Source of the DNA: Micromonospora sp. AMSO31t
GTDB lineage: Bacteria > Actinomycetota > Actinomycetes > Mycobacteriales > Micromonosporaceae
NCBI RefSeq assembly: GCF_008868175.1
Contig: NZ_WBKT01000008.1
Coordinates: 20,916 to 84,915 of the forward strand
Direction: 5' to 3'
DNA: 64,000 nucleotides
The position numbers and the translations under genes are program-made. The notes beneath the pieces are model-generated. The model searched no databases. It was given only the letters and a program-made list of their open reading frames with translations, and had not been told where the DNA came from. Each line of letters starts with the position of its first letter. Positions within the stretch are counted from its first letter, which is position 1. Shown here in pieces: positions 15,928 through 23,393 of this stretch.

Positions 15928-17211
15928 ATGGGACGCTACGACGACGAGGTGGCCGCGCTGGCGACCCCGCTGACCGGCCCGGACAGCCTGGACGCGCTGC
16001 TGGACCGGGTCGGCGACGCCCGGGTGGTGATGCTCGGCGAGGCCACCCACGGCACGCACGAGTTCTACACCTGGCGGGCGGCCGTCACCCGCCGGCTCGT
16101 CGACGAGCAAGGCTTCTCGTTCGTCGCCGTGGAGGGCGACTGGCCCGACTGCGACCGGGTGGACCGCAGCGTCCGCTGCCGCCCCGAGGCGCCGGCCGAC
16201 CCGCGCGCGGCCCTGGCGGCGTTCGAGCGGTGGCCGACCTGGATGTGGGCGAACGAGGAGGTCGCCGACTTCACCCGCTGGCTGCGGGACCGCAACGCGC
16301 GGGTGGGCGAGGCCGAGCGGGTCGGCTTCCACGGCCTGGACGTCTACTCGCTCTGGGAGTCGCTCCGGGAGATCCTCACCTGGCTGCGCGAGCACGACCC
16401 CGAGCAGGTGCCGGCCGCGCTTGCCGCGTACCGCTGCTTCGAGCCGTACGACGAGGACCCCCAGCAGTACGCCCTCGCGACCCGCCTGGTCCCGCACCGC
16501 TGCGAGGAGGAGGTGGTCGCGCTGCTGGCCGGGCTGCGCGAGCGGGCGGCGGCCGGGGGGCCAGAGCACTTCGGCGCGTGGCAGAACGCCGAGGTGGCGG
16601 CCGGCGCCGAGCGCTACTACCGGGCGATGGTCCGGGGCGGACGGGAGTCGTGGAACGTCCGCGACCGGCACATGGACGACACCCTCGGCCGGCTCCTGGA
16701 CCACTACGGCCCCGGCGCCCGGGCGGTGGTCTGGGCGCACAACACCCATGTCGGTGACGCCCGGGCCACGGACATGGCCGACGCGGGTGAGGTCAACATC
16801 GGCCAGCTGGCCCGGGAGCGGTACGGGCCGGAGCGGGTGGTGCTGGTCGGTTTCGGCACCCACTCCGGCACGGTCACCGCCGGGGCGGCCTGGGGCGCGC
16901 CCATGGAGACGATGACCGTCCCGCCGGCACGCCGCCACACGCTGGAGGACGCCCTGCACGCCGCCGCCCCGGACCGGGCGCTGCTGGTCTTTCCCCGCGA
17001 CGGCCGGCCCGACCTCCTGACCCACGAGATCGACCACCGGGCCATCGGCGTGGTCTACCACCCGCAGCGGGAGAGCCAGGGCAACTACGTGCCCACCGTG
17101 CTCGGGGACCGCTACGACGCCTTCTGCTGGTTCGACACCTCCCGGGCGGTCCGGCCGCTGCCCACCCGGCCGGCGCCCGCCGAGGCCGAGACCTGGCCGT
17201 CCGGCGTCTGA
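15928..17211 (+). CDS. erythromycin-esterase-family protein
   Basis: 427-aa cytosolic hydrolase of the EreA/EreB and succinoglycan-biosynthesis-like superfamily. The defining MLGEATHGTHEF motif (35-46) supplies Glu38, His41 and His44; VEGDWPDC, NEEV (about 110) and WAHNTHVGDAR (about 270) are further conserved blocks around the active site. Some relatives open macrolide lactone rings, but most actinomycete members are uncharacterised, so macrolide resistance should not be assumed. The open frame runs 89 codons upstream across the divergent ltrA gene; ATG 15928 begins the family alignment. It converges on the epoxide hydrolase gene with 12 bp between stops. Confidence 0.83.
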   Translation: MGRYDDEVAALATPLTGPDSLDALLDRVGDARVVMLGEATHGTHEFYTWRAAVTRRLVDEQGFSFVAVEGDWPDCDRVDRSVRCRPEAPADPRAALAAFERWPTWMWANEEVADFTRWLRDRNARVGEAERVGFHGLDVYSLWESLREILTWLREHDPEQVPAALAAYRCFEPYDEDPQQYALATRLVPHRCEEEVVALLAGLRERAAAGGPEHFGAWQNAEVAAGAERYYRAMVRGGRESWNVRDRHMDDTLGRLLDHYGPGARAVVWAHNTHVGDARATDMADAGEVNIGQLARERYGPERVVLVGFGTHSGTVTAGAAWGAPMETMTVPPARRHTLEDALHAAAPDRALLVFPRDGRPDLLTHEIDHRAIGVVYHPQRESQGNYVPTVLGDRYDAFCWFDTSRAVRPLPTRPAPAEAETWPSGV

Positions 17212-17223
17212 CCGACGTTCGGG

Positions 17224-18309
17224 TCACCTGACGTGGGTGAGGAAGAAGTCCCGGACGTCCTCGGCGAGCAGGTCCGGCACCTCCATCGCGGCGAAGTGGC
17301 CGCCGCGGTCGAATTCCGACCAGTGCCTGATGTCGTACAGCCGCTCGGCCAGCGGTCGCACCGACCGGGTGATGTCGTGTGCGAACACCGCCACGCCGAC
17401 CGGCACCTGGCACGGCAGGGCCCGCCCCCGCGCCGCGTCGTGGTGCAGCCGGGCCGAGGACGCCGCGGTGGCGGTCAGCCAGTACAGCGAGATGTCGGTG
17501 AGCATCCGGTCGTCGCTGACCGGTGAGCGGGGATCCGTCCACTGCGCGAAGCGCTCGGCGATCCAGACCAGCTGGCCGACCGGCGAGTCGGTCAACGCGT
17601 ACCCGATGGTCTGTGGGGTGAGGGCCTGTAGCGCCTGGTACGGCGGGCGGTTCGCCATCAGCTGCCGGACGGTGTCCAGCCGGGCCTCGTCCGTTTCGGA
17701 CAGTTCGATGTCGGCCTCCGGGTCCGGCCGGGTCGGCAGGTAGTTGACGTGCGCGCCGACGACCTGCTCGGGCGCCACCGCGCCGAGCGCCAGTGAGATG
17801 CCCGCGCCGAAGTCGCCGCCCTGGGCTCCGTAGCGCTCGTATCCGAGGCGGCGCATGAGTTCGGCCCAGGCCCGCGCGATCCGGAAGGCATCCCAGCCGC
17901 GCTCGTGGGTCGGCCCGGAGAAGCCGTAACCCGGGATGGACGGCACCACCAGGTGGAAGTCCCGGGACAGCGGCTCGATCACGTCGAGGAACTCCAGGAA
18001 CGAACCGGGCCAGCCGTGGGTGAGGATCAGCGCGAGCGCGTCCGGTTTCGACGACCGGACGTGGACGAAGTGGATGTTCTGGCCGTCGATCTCCGTGGTG
18101 AAGTGCGGTAGCTCGTTGAGCTCGGCCTCGTGCGCGCGCCAGTCGTAGCCGGTGCGCCAGTATTCGGCCAGTTCCTTGAGCCGGGCCAACGGGAAGCCGT
18201 AGTCCCACCCGGCGTCGGCGACCTCGTTGGGCCAGCGGGTGCGCGCGAGCCGGTCGGTCAGGTCGTCGAGGTCGGCCTGGGGGATGTCGATGCGGAACGG
18301 CTTGATCAT
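17224..18309 (-). CDS. epoxide hydrolase (EHN-domain alpha/beta hydrolase)
   Basis: 361-aa cytosolic enzyme of the microsomal-epoxide-hydrolase type. Residues 1-95 form the N-terminal EHN meander ([29 protein letters not shown]). The catalytic fold has the oxyanion loop HGWPGS (98-103), the nucleophile elbow GGDFGAG with Asp166, and His338 in GGHFAAME. These enzymes add water to epoxides through an ester intermediate on the Asp. ATG 18309 has GGAG about 8 nt upstream; ATGs at 18330 and 18339 are in frame but lie inside a palindrome and look regulatory. The divergent MarR gene and the palindromes between them suggest local repression relieved by a substrate. Confidence 0.87.
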   Translation of the reverse strand: MIKPFRIDIPQADLDDLTDRLARTRWPNEVADAGWDYGFPLARLKELAEYWRTGYDWRAHEAELNELPHFTTEIDGQNIHFVHVRSSKPDALALILTHGWPGSFLEFLDVIEPLSRDFHLVVPSIPGYGFSGPTHERGWDAFRIARAWAELMRRLGYERYGAQGGDFGAGISLALGAVAPEQVVGAHVNYLPTRPDPEADIELSETDEARLDTVRQLMANRPPYQALQALTPQTIGYALTDSPVGQLVWIAERFAQWTDPRSPVSDDRMLTDISLYWLTATAASSARLHHDAARGRALPCQVPVGVAVFAHDITRSVRPLAERLYDIRHWSEFDRGGHFAAMEVPDLLAEDVRDFFLTHVR

Positions 18310-18324
18310 GTCTCGACTCCAGCG

Positions 18325-18343
18325 ATTCATTCGCCGCATGAAT
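18325..18343. promoter_or_regulatory. inverted repeat near the epoxide hydrolase start
   Basis: ATTCAT (18325-18330) and ATGAAT (18338-18343) flank a 7-nt spacer. The site lies 16 bp upstream of the epoxide hydrolase start codon, overlapping its probable leader, and is well placed for a repressor. Confidence 0.5.
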
Positions 18344-18352
18344 GTTTATACG

Positions 18353-18379
18353 GCTAACGTTTGAAGCCCGAACGTTAGC
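18353..18379. promoter_or_regulatory. probable MarR operator
   Basis: A perfect 9-bp inverted repeat, GCTAACGTT (18353-18361) and AACGTTAGC (18371-18379), with a 9-nt spacer. A third related half-site, CGTTAG, follows at 18385-18390. It is AT-rich, dyad-symmetric and central between the two divergent genes, the usual location for a MarR-family operator that controls both. Confidence 0.7.
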
Positions 18380-18419
18380 ACAATCGTTAGTCGTCCGAAC
18401 GGTTCGTTACACTCCTCAC

Positions 18420-18899
18420 ATGCCGACCTCCGCCGAGAAGACGCCCGCCCGGTGGGAGAGCCTGCCCAGCTGGCTGCTCACCCAGACCGCCAACCACGCG
18501 CACCGCCTGGTGGCCGAGGCGTTCTCCTCCGTCGGCGCCCGCGGCTACCACTACCGCCTGCTGGCGACCCTGGAGGAGTGCGGCCCGGCCAGCCAGGCCG
18601 CACTGGGCCGCCGCAGCGGCATCCACCTCAGCGACATGGTCGCGGCCGTCAACGAACTCGCCGACCGCGAACTGGTCGAGCGCGCCCCGGACCCCTCCGA
18701 CCGGCGGCGGAACATCATCTCGCTGACCGCCGCCGGCAAGCGGCAGCTGCGGCAACTGGAGAAGAAGCTGGCCGCGGGTCAGGACGAACTGCTGGCTCCG
18801 CTGTCACCCGAGGAGCGACAGCGGTTTACCGAGCTGCTGTCCAGGCTGCTGGACCACCACACCCGGCGAACCGGCACCCCGGACGAGCCCTGGCGCTGA
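18420..18899 (+). CDS. MarR-family transcriptional regulator
   Basis: 159-aa winged-helix regulator. It follows the family plan: an N-terminal dimerisation helix (PSWLLTQTANHAHRLVAEAF), a recognition helix in QAALGRRSGIHLSDMVAAVNELADRELVER (about 62-91), the wing motif DPSDRRRNIISLT, and C-terminal dimer helices. No Shine-Dalgarno is visible before ATG 18420, but a -10-like TACACT ends 6 nt upstream (18408-18413), so the transcript may be leaderless. That would place the 18353-18379 palindrome over the promoter and fit autorepression. The divergent epoxide hydrolase is the likely target; the ligand is unknown. Confidence 0.88.
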   Translation: MPTSAEKTPARWESLPSWLLTQTANHAHRLVAEAFSSVGARGYHYRLLATLEECGPASQAALGRRSGIHLSDMVAAVNELADRELVERAPDPSDRRRNIISLTAAGKRQLRQLEKKLAAGQDELLAPLSPEERQRFTELLSRLLDHHTRRTGTPDEPWR

Positions 18900-18942
18900 C
18901 CCGTGGCGGTGTAGCGGCGGATCCGCCGGGTAGGCGCACCGG

Positions 18943-19437
18943 GTGAGCGACTGGCAGAGGCTGCTGGTGCCCGACACGCCGCTGTGGGAGATCGCGGTGC
19001 GGGGCAGCGCGATCTATCTGGCGCTGTTCTTCCTCCTGCGGGTGCTCCTGAAGCGCGAGAGCGGCAGCACCGGCATGACCGACCTGCTGGTCATCGTGCT
19101 GATCGCCGACGCCGCCCAGAACGCCATGGCGGCCGACTACACCTCGATCACGGACGGAGTGGTGCTGGTCGCCGTGATCATCGGATGGGCGTACCTGCTC
19201 GACCTGCTGGCGTACCGCTTTCCCGCCGTGGCCCGGATCATCCAGCCGGGGTCCCTCGTGCTGGTGCGCGACGGGCGCATGCTGCGCCGCAACATGCGCC
19301 GCGAGCTGGTCACCGAGGACGAGCTGTACGCCCAGCTCCGGCAGCAGGGCGTCGAGGACCTCACCGACGTGAAGGAGGTCCGGATGGAGTCGCAGGGCCA
19401 GTTCAGCGTCATCACGCGCGGCGGCGGGCGCCGGTGA
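18943..19437 (+). CDS. DUF421/YetF-like membrane protein
   Basis: 164-aa protein of the DUF421 (YetF/YcaP) family. Three transmembrane segments occupy about residues 18-35, 45-62 and 70-90, followed by a soluble C-terminal domain with the conserved PGSLVLVRDGRM, RRELVTEDELYAQLRQQGV and DVKEVRMESQGQFSVI blocks. The function is unknown; Bacillus relatives are spore or envelope proteins. The GTG start at 18943 is set by the beginning of the family alignment. The 52-aa gene follows 92 bp downstream. Confidence 0.85.
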   Translation: MSDWQRLLVPDTPLWEIAVRGSAIYLALFFLLRVLLKRESGSTGMTDLLVIVLIADAAQNAMAADYTSITDGVVLVAVIIGWAYLLDLLAYRFPAVARIIQPGSLVLVRDGRMLRRNMRRELVTEDELYAQLRQQGVEDLTDVKEVRMESQGQFSVITRGGGRR

Positions 19438-19529
19438 GGGCAGCGGCCGTTTGTTCCCGGCCGGTCCGGGAAGCCGATGCCGGAGTGGCGCGCGGAGCCG
19501 CCCGCGCCAGCCCACGGAGGGAGCTCGAC

Positions 19530-19688
19530 ATGGGTGACCGCGATCGGTTGCACGAGCTGCGGCAGCAGGCCCACAACGCGGGCATCGAGGGGAACTCCAA
19601 GATGTCCGAGGAGCAGTTGCGCGACGCGCTGCGGCGGGTCGGCAAGGGGGAACGCCCGCAGATGGCGAAGGAACACGCCAGGCGGTGA
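19530..19688 (+). CDS. 52-aa Rho-N/DUF7218-like small protein
   Basis: 52-residue, highly charged soluble protein. The pattern HELRQQAHNAGIEGNSKMSEEQLRDALRR resembles the helix-extended loop-helix (Rho N-terminal or SAP-like) motif, with the glycine turn G-I-x-G-x-S-K-M, found in many short actinobacterial proteins of unknown role, possibly nucleic-acid-binding. A strong GGAGGGAG Shine-Dalgarno lies 6 nt before ATG 19530, which supports real translation despite the size. A perfect hairpin begins 6 nt after the stop codon. Confidence 0.75.
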   Translation: MGDRDRLHELRQQAHNAGIEGNSKMSEEQLRDALRRVGKGERPQMAKEHARR

Positions 19689-19693
19689 CCATC

Positions 19694-19723
19694 GGGCGCC
19701 GGCACCCACTGGTGCCGGCGCCC
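19694..19723 (+). terminator. strong hairpin after the 52-aa gene
   Basis: A perfect 13-bp stem (19694-19706 with 19711-19723) and 4-nt loop CACT, starting 6 nt after the stop. There is no T-tract. It is the strongest simple stem-loop in the window and most likely a terminator. The following 213 bp to the GGDEF gene contain an AT-richer stretch (19756-19830) with a weak promoter-like TTGACT (19791-19796). Confidence 0.7.
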
Positions 19724-19936
19724 GCCGTCAGCCGAGCGTGATCTGGGCGCTCCCGTACGTAATATGAACGGCTGGTTAACGACTCGTCTCTTGACTGCCG
19801 GTTGATGCAGGTCATTGAATTTCGACGTGGTGAGCTGCCTCATCCGAGTGGCGTCCACACCGGCGGTCGGCGCGATCCCGCCGGCTGAACGACGCCGTGC
19901 CCGCACGGCTGCGGGCGACCGAGGGCCGGGAGCACG

Positions 19937-20941
19937 GTGGACGGCGGGATGAGAGAGCGCCGTCGCCGCACCCTGGTCAGCGCGGCCCTCCACGCCGTCT
20001 CCCACTCGGTCGCCGTCGTCTACTGCCTCCTGACCCTCGGCGCGCCGAACCGGGAGCTGATGCTGACGGCGTACGGCTGCGGCCTGGCCGCCGGTGTCGT
20101 CGGCACGTGGGCGGCCACCCGGGTGACCAGCAAGGCGTCCAGCTACCGCGTCTCGTTCACCCTCCTGATGATCACGCTGGTGATGGCGGCGCTCGGCGCG
20201 TACTGGGACGGCGGCGTGACGTCGCCGGCCGCGCTGGGGTTCGTGACCACGTCCGTGTTCGTCGCCGGCTACACACCGCACCTGCGGCTCATGGTGGGGC
20301 TGGAGGTGCTCACCGTCGGGTCGTACCTCGTCGTCGCCTTCGCCGGGCCGCCGGCCCCCGCCGGTCACGTGTTCGTCTACCTGGCCGGCATGCTGGTCCT
20401 GGCCTCGGTCTGCTCGACGCAGACCCGGACCCTCGCCCGGCAGCGGTCCCAGCTGCGCGCCCTGGCGTCCCTGGACCCGCTCACCGGCGCGCTGAACCGG
20501 CGCGGCCTGGCCGAGCTGGCCACGTTCCTGTTCCACGCCGGCTGCCGACCCGGCCCGTCGCTGCTCTGCCTCGACCTGGACGACTTCAAGCTGGTGAACG
20601 ACCGTCTGGGGCACGCCGCCGGCGACGACCTGCTCCGCCGGGTGGTCGCGGCGACCCGGAACGTGCTGCGGGCCGAGGACGCCCTCGCCCGCATCGGCGG
20701 CGACGAGTTCGTGGTGGTGCTGTCCGACGCCGACCGGGAATCGGCGCGGGCCGCGGCGGCCCGGATCGAGGCGGCCGTGCGCGGGCTGGCCGGCGTCAGC
20801 GTCGGCTCGGCCACCGCCCCCTACGACGGGGACACCTTCGACCGGCTGCTGCACGTCGCCGACCAGCGGCTCTACCTGGTGAAGCAGCAACGCCGCCGGA
20901 CGGCGGGGCGGCTGCTCGCGGACGGCACCGGTCGCGGCTGA
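19937..20941 (+). CDS. membrane-anchored GGDEF diguanylate cyclase
   Basis: 334-aa protein. Residues 1-165 form about six hydrophobic segments with no recognised sensor signature; a short basic linker (TRTLARQRSQLRALASLD) leads to a GGDEF domain (about 172-325). The catalytic GGDEF is intact at 254-258, and an inhibitory-site RxxD (RAED, 245-248) sits exactly five residues before it, so it should make cyclic di-GMP and be feedback inhibited. No EAL domain follows. In actinomycetes this messenger controls development through BldD. GTG 19937 has GGGAG upstream; ATG 19949 is an alternative. Confidence 0.87.
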   Translation: MDGGMRERRRRTLVSAALHAVSHSVAVVYCLLTLGAPNRELMLTAYGCGLAAGVVGTWAATRVTSKASSYRVSFTLLMITLVMAALGAYWDGGVTSPAALGFVTTSVFVAGYTPHLRLMVGLEVLTVGSYLVVAFAGPPAPAGHVFVYLAGMLVLASVCSTQTRTLARQRSQLRALASLDPLTGALNRRGLAELATFLFHAGCRPGPSLLCLDLDDFKLVNDRLGHAAGDDLLRRVVAATRNVLRAEDALARIGGDEFVVVLSDADRESARAAAARIEAAVRGLAGVSVGSATAPYDGDTFDRLLHVADQRLYLVKQQRRRTAGRLLADGTGRG

Positions 20942-21032
20942 ACGGACCCGAGGCGCCGGCCGCCCGGGCCCCGGATACCGTTTGCCGCGGCGCGGGTGGC
21001 GCGCCGGGCGGTCGAACGGTGGGAGGGACCGG

Positions 21033-21884
21033 ATGCGCCTGCACGTCGGCTGCGCCATGTGGACGCACAAGGCTTGGCAGGGTCGCTACCTGGCGCACCC
21101 GCTGCCGGCCCACGAGCGGCTGCGCGCCTACGCCGAGTGGTGCACCGCGGTCGAGGGGAACACCACCTTCTACGCCACCCCGTCCCGGGAGACGGTCGCG
21201 TCCTGGGCCCGGCAGACCGATCCCGGTTTCCGCTTCGTGCCCAAGCTGCCGAAGGTCGTCACGCACGAGCGCCGGCTCACCGGCGCCGACGCGGAGCTGC
21301 GGGCCTTCCTCGACGCCGTCGAACCTCTCGGCCCGCGGGCACACACCCTCTGGGTGCAACTGCCGGGCTCGTTCGGCCCCGGCGACGTGCCCACGCTGGC
21401 CCGCTTCCTGCGCGGCCTGCCCACCACCCACCGGTACGCCGTCGAGGTCCGCCACCCCGCCTTCTTCACCGAGGCCGGCGCGGCACGCGCCCTGGAGGAC
21501 ACCCTCGCCCGGGTCGACGCCGAGTGGATCCCCTTCGACACCACCGCGTTCTTCCGCACCCCGCCGACCAGCGACGCGGAGCGGGAGGCATGGCTGAAGA
21601 AGCCGCGCACCCCGCTGCGGACCCGGGCGCTGACCGACCGGCCCATCGTCCGCTACCTCGGCCGGGACGACCCGGCACGCACGGTCGAGGGCTGGCAGAC
21701 GTGGCTCGACGTGGTGACCGGCTGGCTGCGCGAGGGCCGCTCCCCCACCGTGTTCGTGCACACCCCGGACAACGCCGACGCGCCCGACCTCGCCCGCCGC
21801 TTCCACGACCAGGTCCGGGCGCGCCTGCCCGAGGTCGCGCCGCTGCCCGAGCCCGCGCCGGTGGCCCCGTCGACGCTGTTCTGA
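21033..21884 (+). CDS. DUF72 family protein
   Basis: 283-aa TIM-barrel-like protein of the DUF72 (YecE) family: HVGCAMWTHKAWQGRYL at the N-terminus, YAEWCTAVEGNTTFYATPSRETVASWA with the conserved VEGNTTFY, FVPKLPKVVTHERRL, and VFVHTPDNADAP near the C-terminus. The function is not known; a radical-damage or nucleic-acid-related role has been guessed for the family but not shown as far as I know. ATG 21033 has GGGAGGGA about 6 nt before it. The gene converges on the histidine kinase gene, and the two stop codons lie inside one small hairpin. Confidence 0.87.
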   Translation: MRLHVGCAMWTHKAWQGRYLAHPLPAHERLRAYAEWCTAVEGNTTFYATPSRETVASWARQTDPGFRFVPKLPKVVTHERRLTGADAELRAFLDAVEPLGPRAHTLWVQLPGSFGPGDVPTLARFLRGLPTTHRYAVEVRHPAFFTEAGAARALEDTLARVDAEWIPFDTTAFFRTPPTSDAEREAWLKKPRTPLRTRALTDRPIVRYLGRDDPARTVEGWQTWLDVVTGWLREGRSPTVFVHTPDNADAPDLARRFHDQVRARLPEVAPLPEPAPVAPSTLF

Positions 21885-21903
21885 CCCGACCGCGCCCGGG
21901 TCA
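21882..21903. terminator. hairpin containing both stop codons of convergent genes
   Basis: TGACCCG (21882-21888) pairs with CGGGTCA (21897-21903) across 8 nt. The TGA on each strand is part of the stem, so the two genes share a minimal symmetric terminator. Confidence 0.45.
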
Positions 21904-23325
21904 GGCCGGCGTCAGCGGCAGCAGCACGACGAACCGGGTGTCGCCCGGCTCCGACCGCACCCGGATGTCGCCGTGGTGCTTGTTCACGACGATCCGGTAG
22001 GAGATGTCCAGCCCGAGGCCCGTGCCCTCGCCGACGGGCTTCGTGGTGAAGAACGGCTCGAAGATGCGCGGCCGGATCTCCGACGGGATGCCGCCGCCGG
22101 TGTCGCCGACCTCCACGACCAGCCGGTCCTCCTTGCGGCCGGTCCGGATGGTCAGCGTGCCGGTGCCGCCCATCGCGCCGAGCGCGTTGTCGATGAGATT
22201 CGTCCACACCTGGTTCAGCTCGGCGGCGTACGCGGGAACGGCGGGCACGCTCCGGTCGTACTCCTTCACCACCCGGACGCCGGACGGGATCTTGGCCTGG
22301 AGCATGACCAGGGTGGCGTCGAGCAGGTCGTGCACGTCGACCGTCTGGTAGGGCGCCCGGTCCAGCTGGGAGTACTGCTTCGCGGCGCCGACCAGCCCGG
22401 AGACGCGGGTGACCGCGTCGTCGATCTCGCCCATGAGCAGTTCGGTGTCGATGGTGTAGGTGATCCAGTGGATCGCCGACTCCAGGTCGTCGGCGCCGAC
22501 CGCGGCGTCCACCTGACGCAGCCAGCCGGTGTCGATGCCCCCGGCGACCAGCGTCGGGGCCAGCTCCCAGGCGCCCCGCACGCCGCGCTCGTCGAGCCAG
22601 TCGGCCAGTTCGTCCTCCGCGTCGCTGGCGGCGAGCGGGGTCAGTGCCGGCGCGGCGGCCGCCCGCTTCACCGCCTCCTCCTGCAGGGAGACCAGGTCGT
22701 GCAGGCGCCGGCCGTCGAGCCGGCCGTCGGCGATCATGGCGAGCTTGTGCCGCATCTTGGCGACCCGGCCGCGCAGCGCCGAGGTGGCCCGCACCGCGGC
22801 CGCCGCCGGGTTGTTGAGTTCGTGGGTGAGCCCGGCCGAGAGAGCGCCCAGGGCCAGCAGCCGTTCCCGCTCGCCCACGATGGTCTGCGTGTTGCGCATC
22901 CCGATGAACAGCCCCTCCAGCAGGTGGGTGGCCATCGGGAACCAGCTGCGCATCGCGTCGGCGATGATCTGGGCGGGGAGCGCGAAGACGTCACAGTCGG
23001 TCACCGCGAAGAGGCTGTTCTGGTAGCGCTGCTCGGCCAGGTCGCCCACGTACGCCTGCATGGCGCCGCCGTAGACGCCGGGCTGGCTGGTCCGGCTGAT
23101 CTCGATCTCGTCACCCTGGACCCGGCGGTGCAGAGTCACCGTGCCGTGCAGCAGCACGTAGAAGCAACTCGCCGGCTCGCCCTCGACGTAGACGGCCTCG
23201 CCGGCGCGCCGCTGCTCCACCCGGCCGTGCTCGGCCAGGTGCGCGAGCTGCTCCGGGGTGAGCGACTCGAAGAGGAAGAGACGCCGCAGGTCGTCCGGGC
23301 TGAGCCGGTCCGGTTCGGTGGTCAC
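21901..23325 (-). CDS. cyclic-nucleotide-domain sensor histidine kinase
   Basis: 474-aa soluble sensor kinase with no transmembrane segment. Residues 10-135 form a cNMP-binding/CRP-like barrel ([23 protein letters not shown]). The dimerisation box is LTHELNNP with His168, followed by an unusually long helical region (180-330) and an HATPase domain with N-box ([15 protein letters not shown]), [17 protein letters not shown] and GTGLGLDIS. Its partner is almost certainly the receiver-thioredoxin-reductase gene directly upstream on the same strand. The start GTG at 23325 is preceded by GGGAGG at close spacing. The 13-bp sequence over this start is repeated at the upstream gene's stop. Confidence 0.87.
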   Translation of the reverse strand: MTTEPDRLSPDDLRRLFLFESLTPEQLAHLAEHGRVEQRRAGEAVYVEGEPASCFYVLLHGTVTLHRRVQGDEIEISRTSQPGVYGGAMQAYVGDLAEQRYQNSLFAVTDCDVFALPAQIIADAMRSWFPMATHLLEGLFIGMRNTQTIVGERERLLALGALSAGLTHELNNPAAAAVRATSALRGRVAKMRHKLAMIADGRLDGRRLHDLVSLQEEAVKRAAAAPALTPLAASDAEDELADWLDERGVRGAWELAPTLVAGGIDTGWLRQVDAAVGADDLESAIHWITYTIDTELLMGEIDDAVTRVSGLVGAAKQYSQLDRAPYQTVDVHDLLDATLVMLQAKIPSGVRVVKEYDRSVPAVPAYAAELNQVWTNLIDNALGAMGGTGTLTIRTGRKEDRLVVEVGDTGGGIPSEIRPRIFEPFFTTKPVGEGTGLGLDISYRIVVNKHHGDIRVRSEPGDTRFVVLLPLTPA

Positions 23326-23393
23326 TGTGCCTCCCTGGTTCGCGACTGCGGGGCTCGCAGACCCGGCTCACTCCTCGCGCTCACTGTGCCTCC
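23322..23393. repeat. 13-bp direct repeat bounding a 59-bp duplication/insertion at a gene junction
   Basis: TCACTGTGCCTCC occurs at 23322-23334 and 23381-23393. On the minus strand each copy reads as a ribosome site followed by GTGA. The upstream copy carries the stop of the reductase gene, the downstream copy the start of the kinase gene. The segment between contains a small hairpin, CTGCG (23346-23350) with CGCAG (23356-23360). Confidence 0.6.

Noticed and set aside
14547..16757. 736-codon plus-strand frame over ltrA and the erythromycin-esterase-like gene
   Set aside because: It crosses two well-supported genes in the wrong frame or strand and has no recognisable domain.
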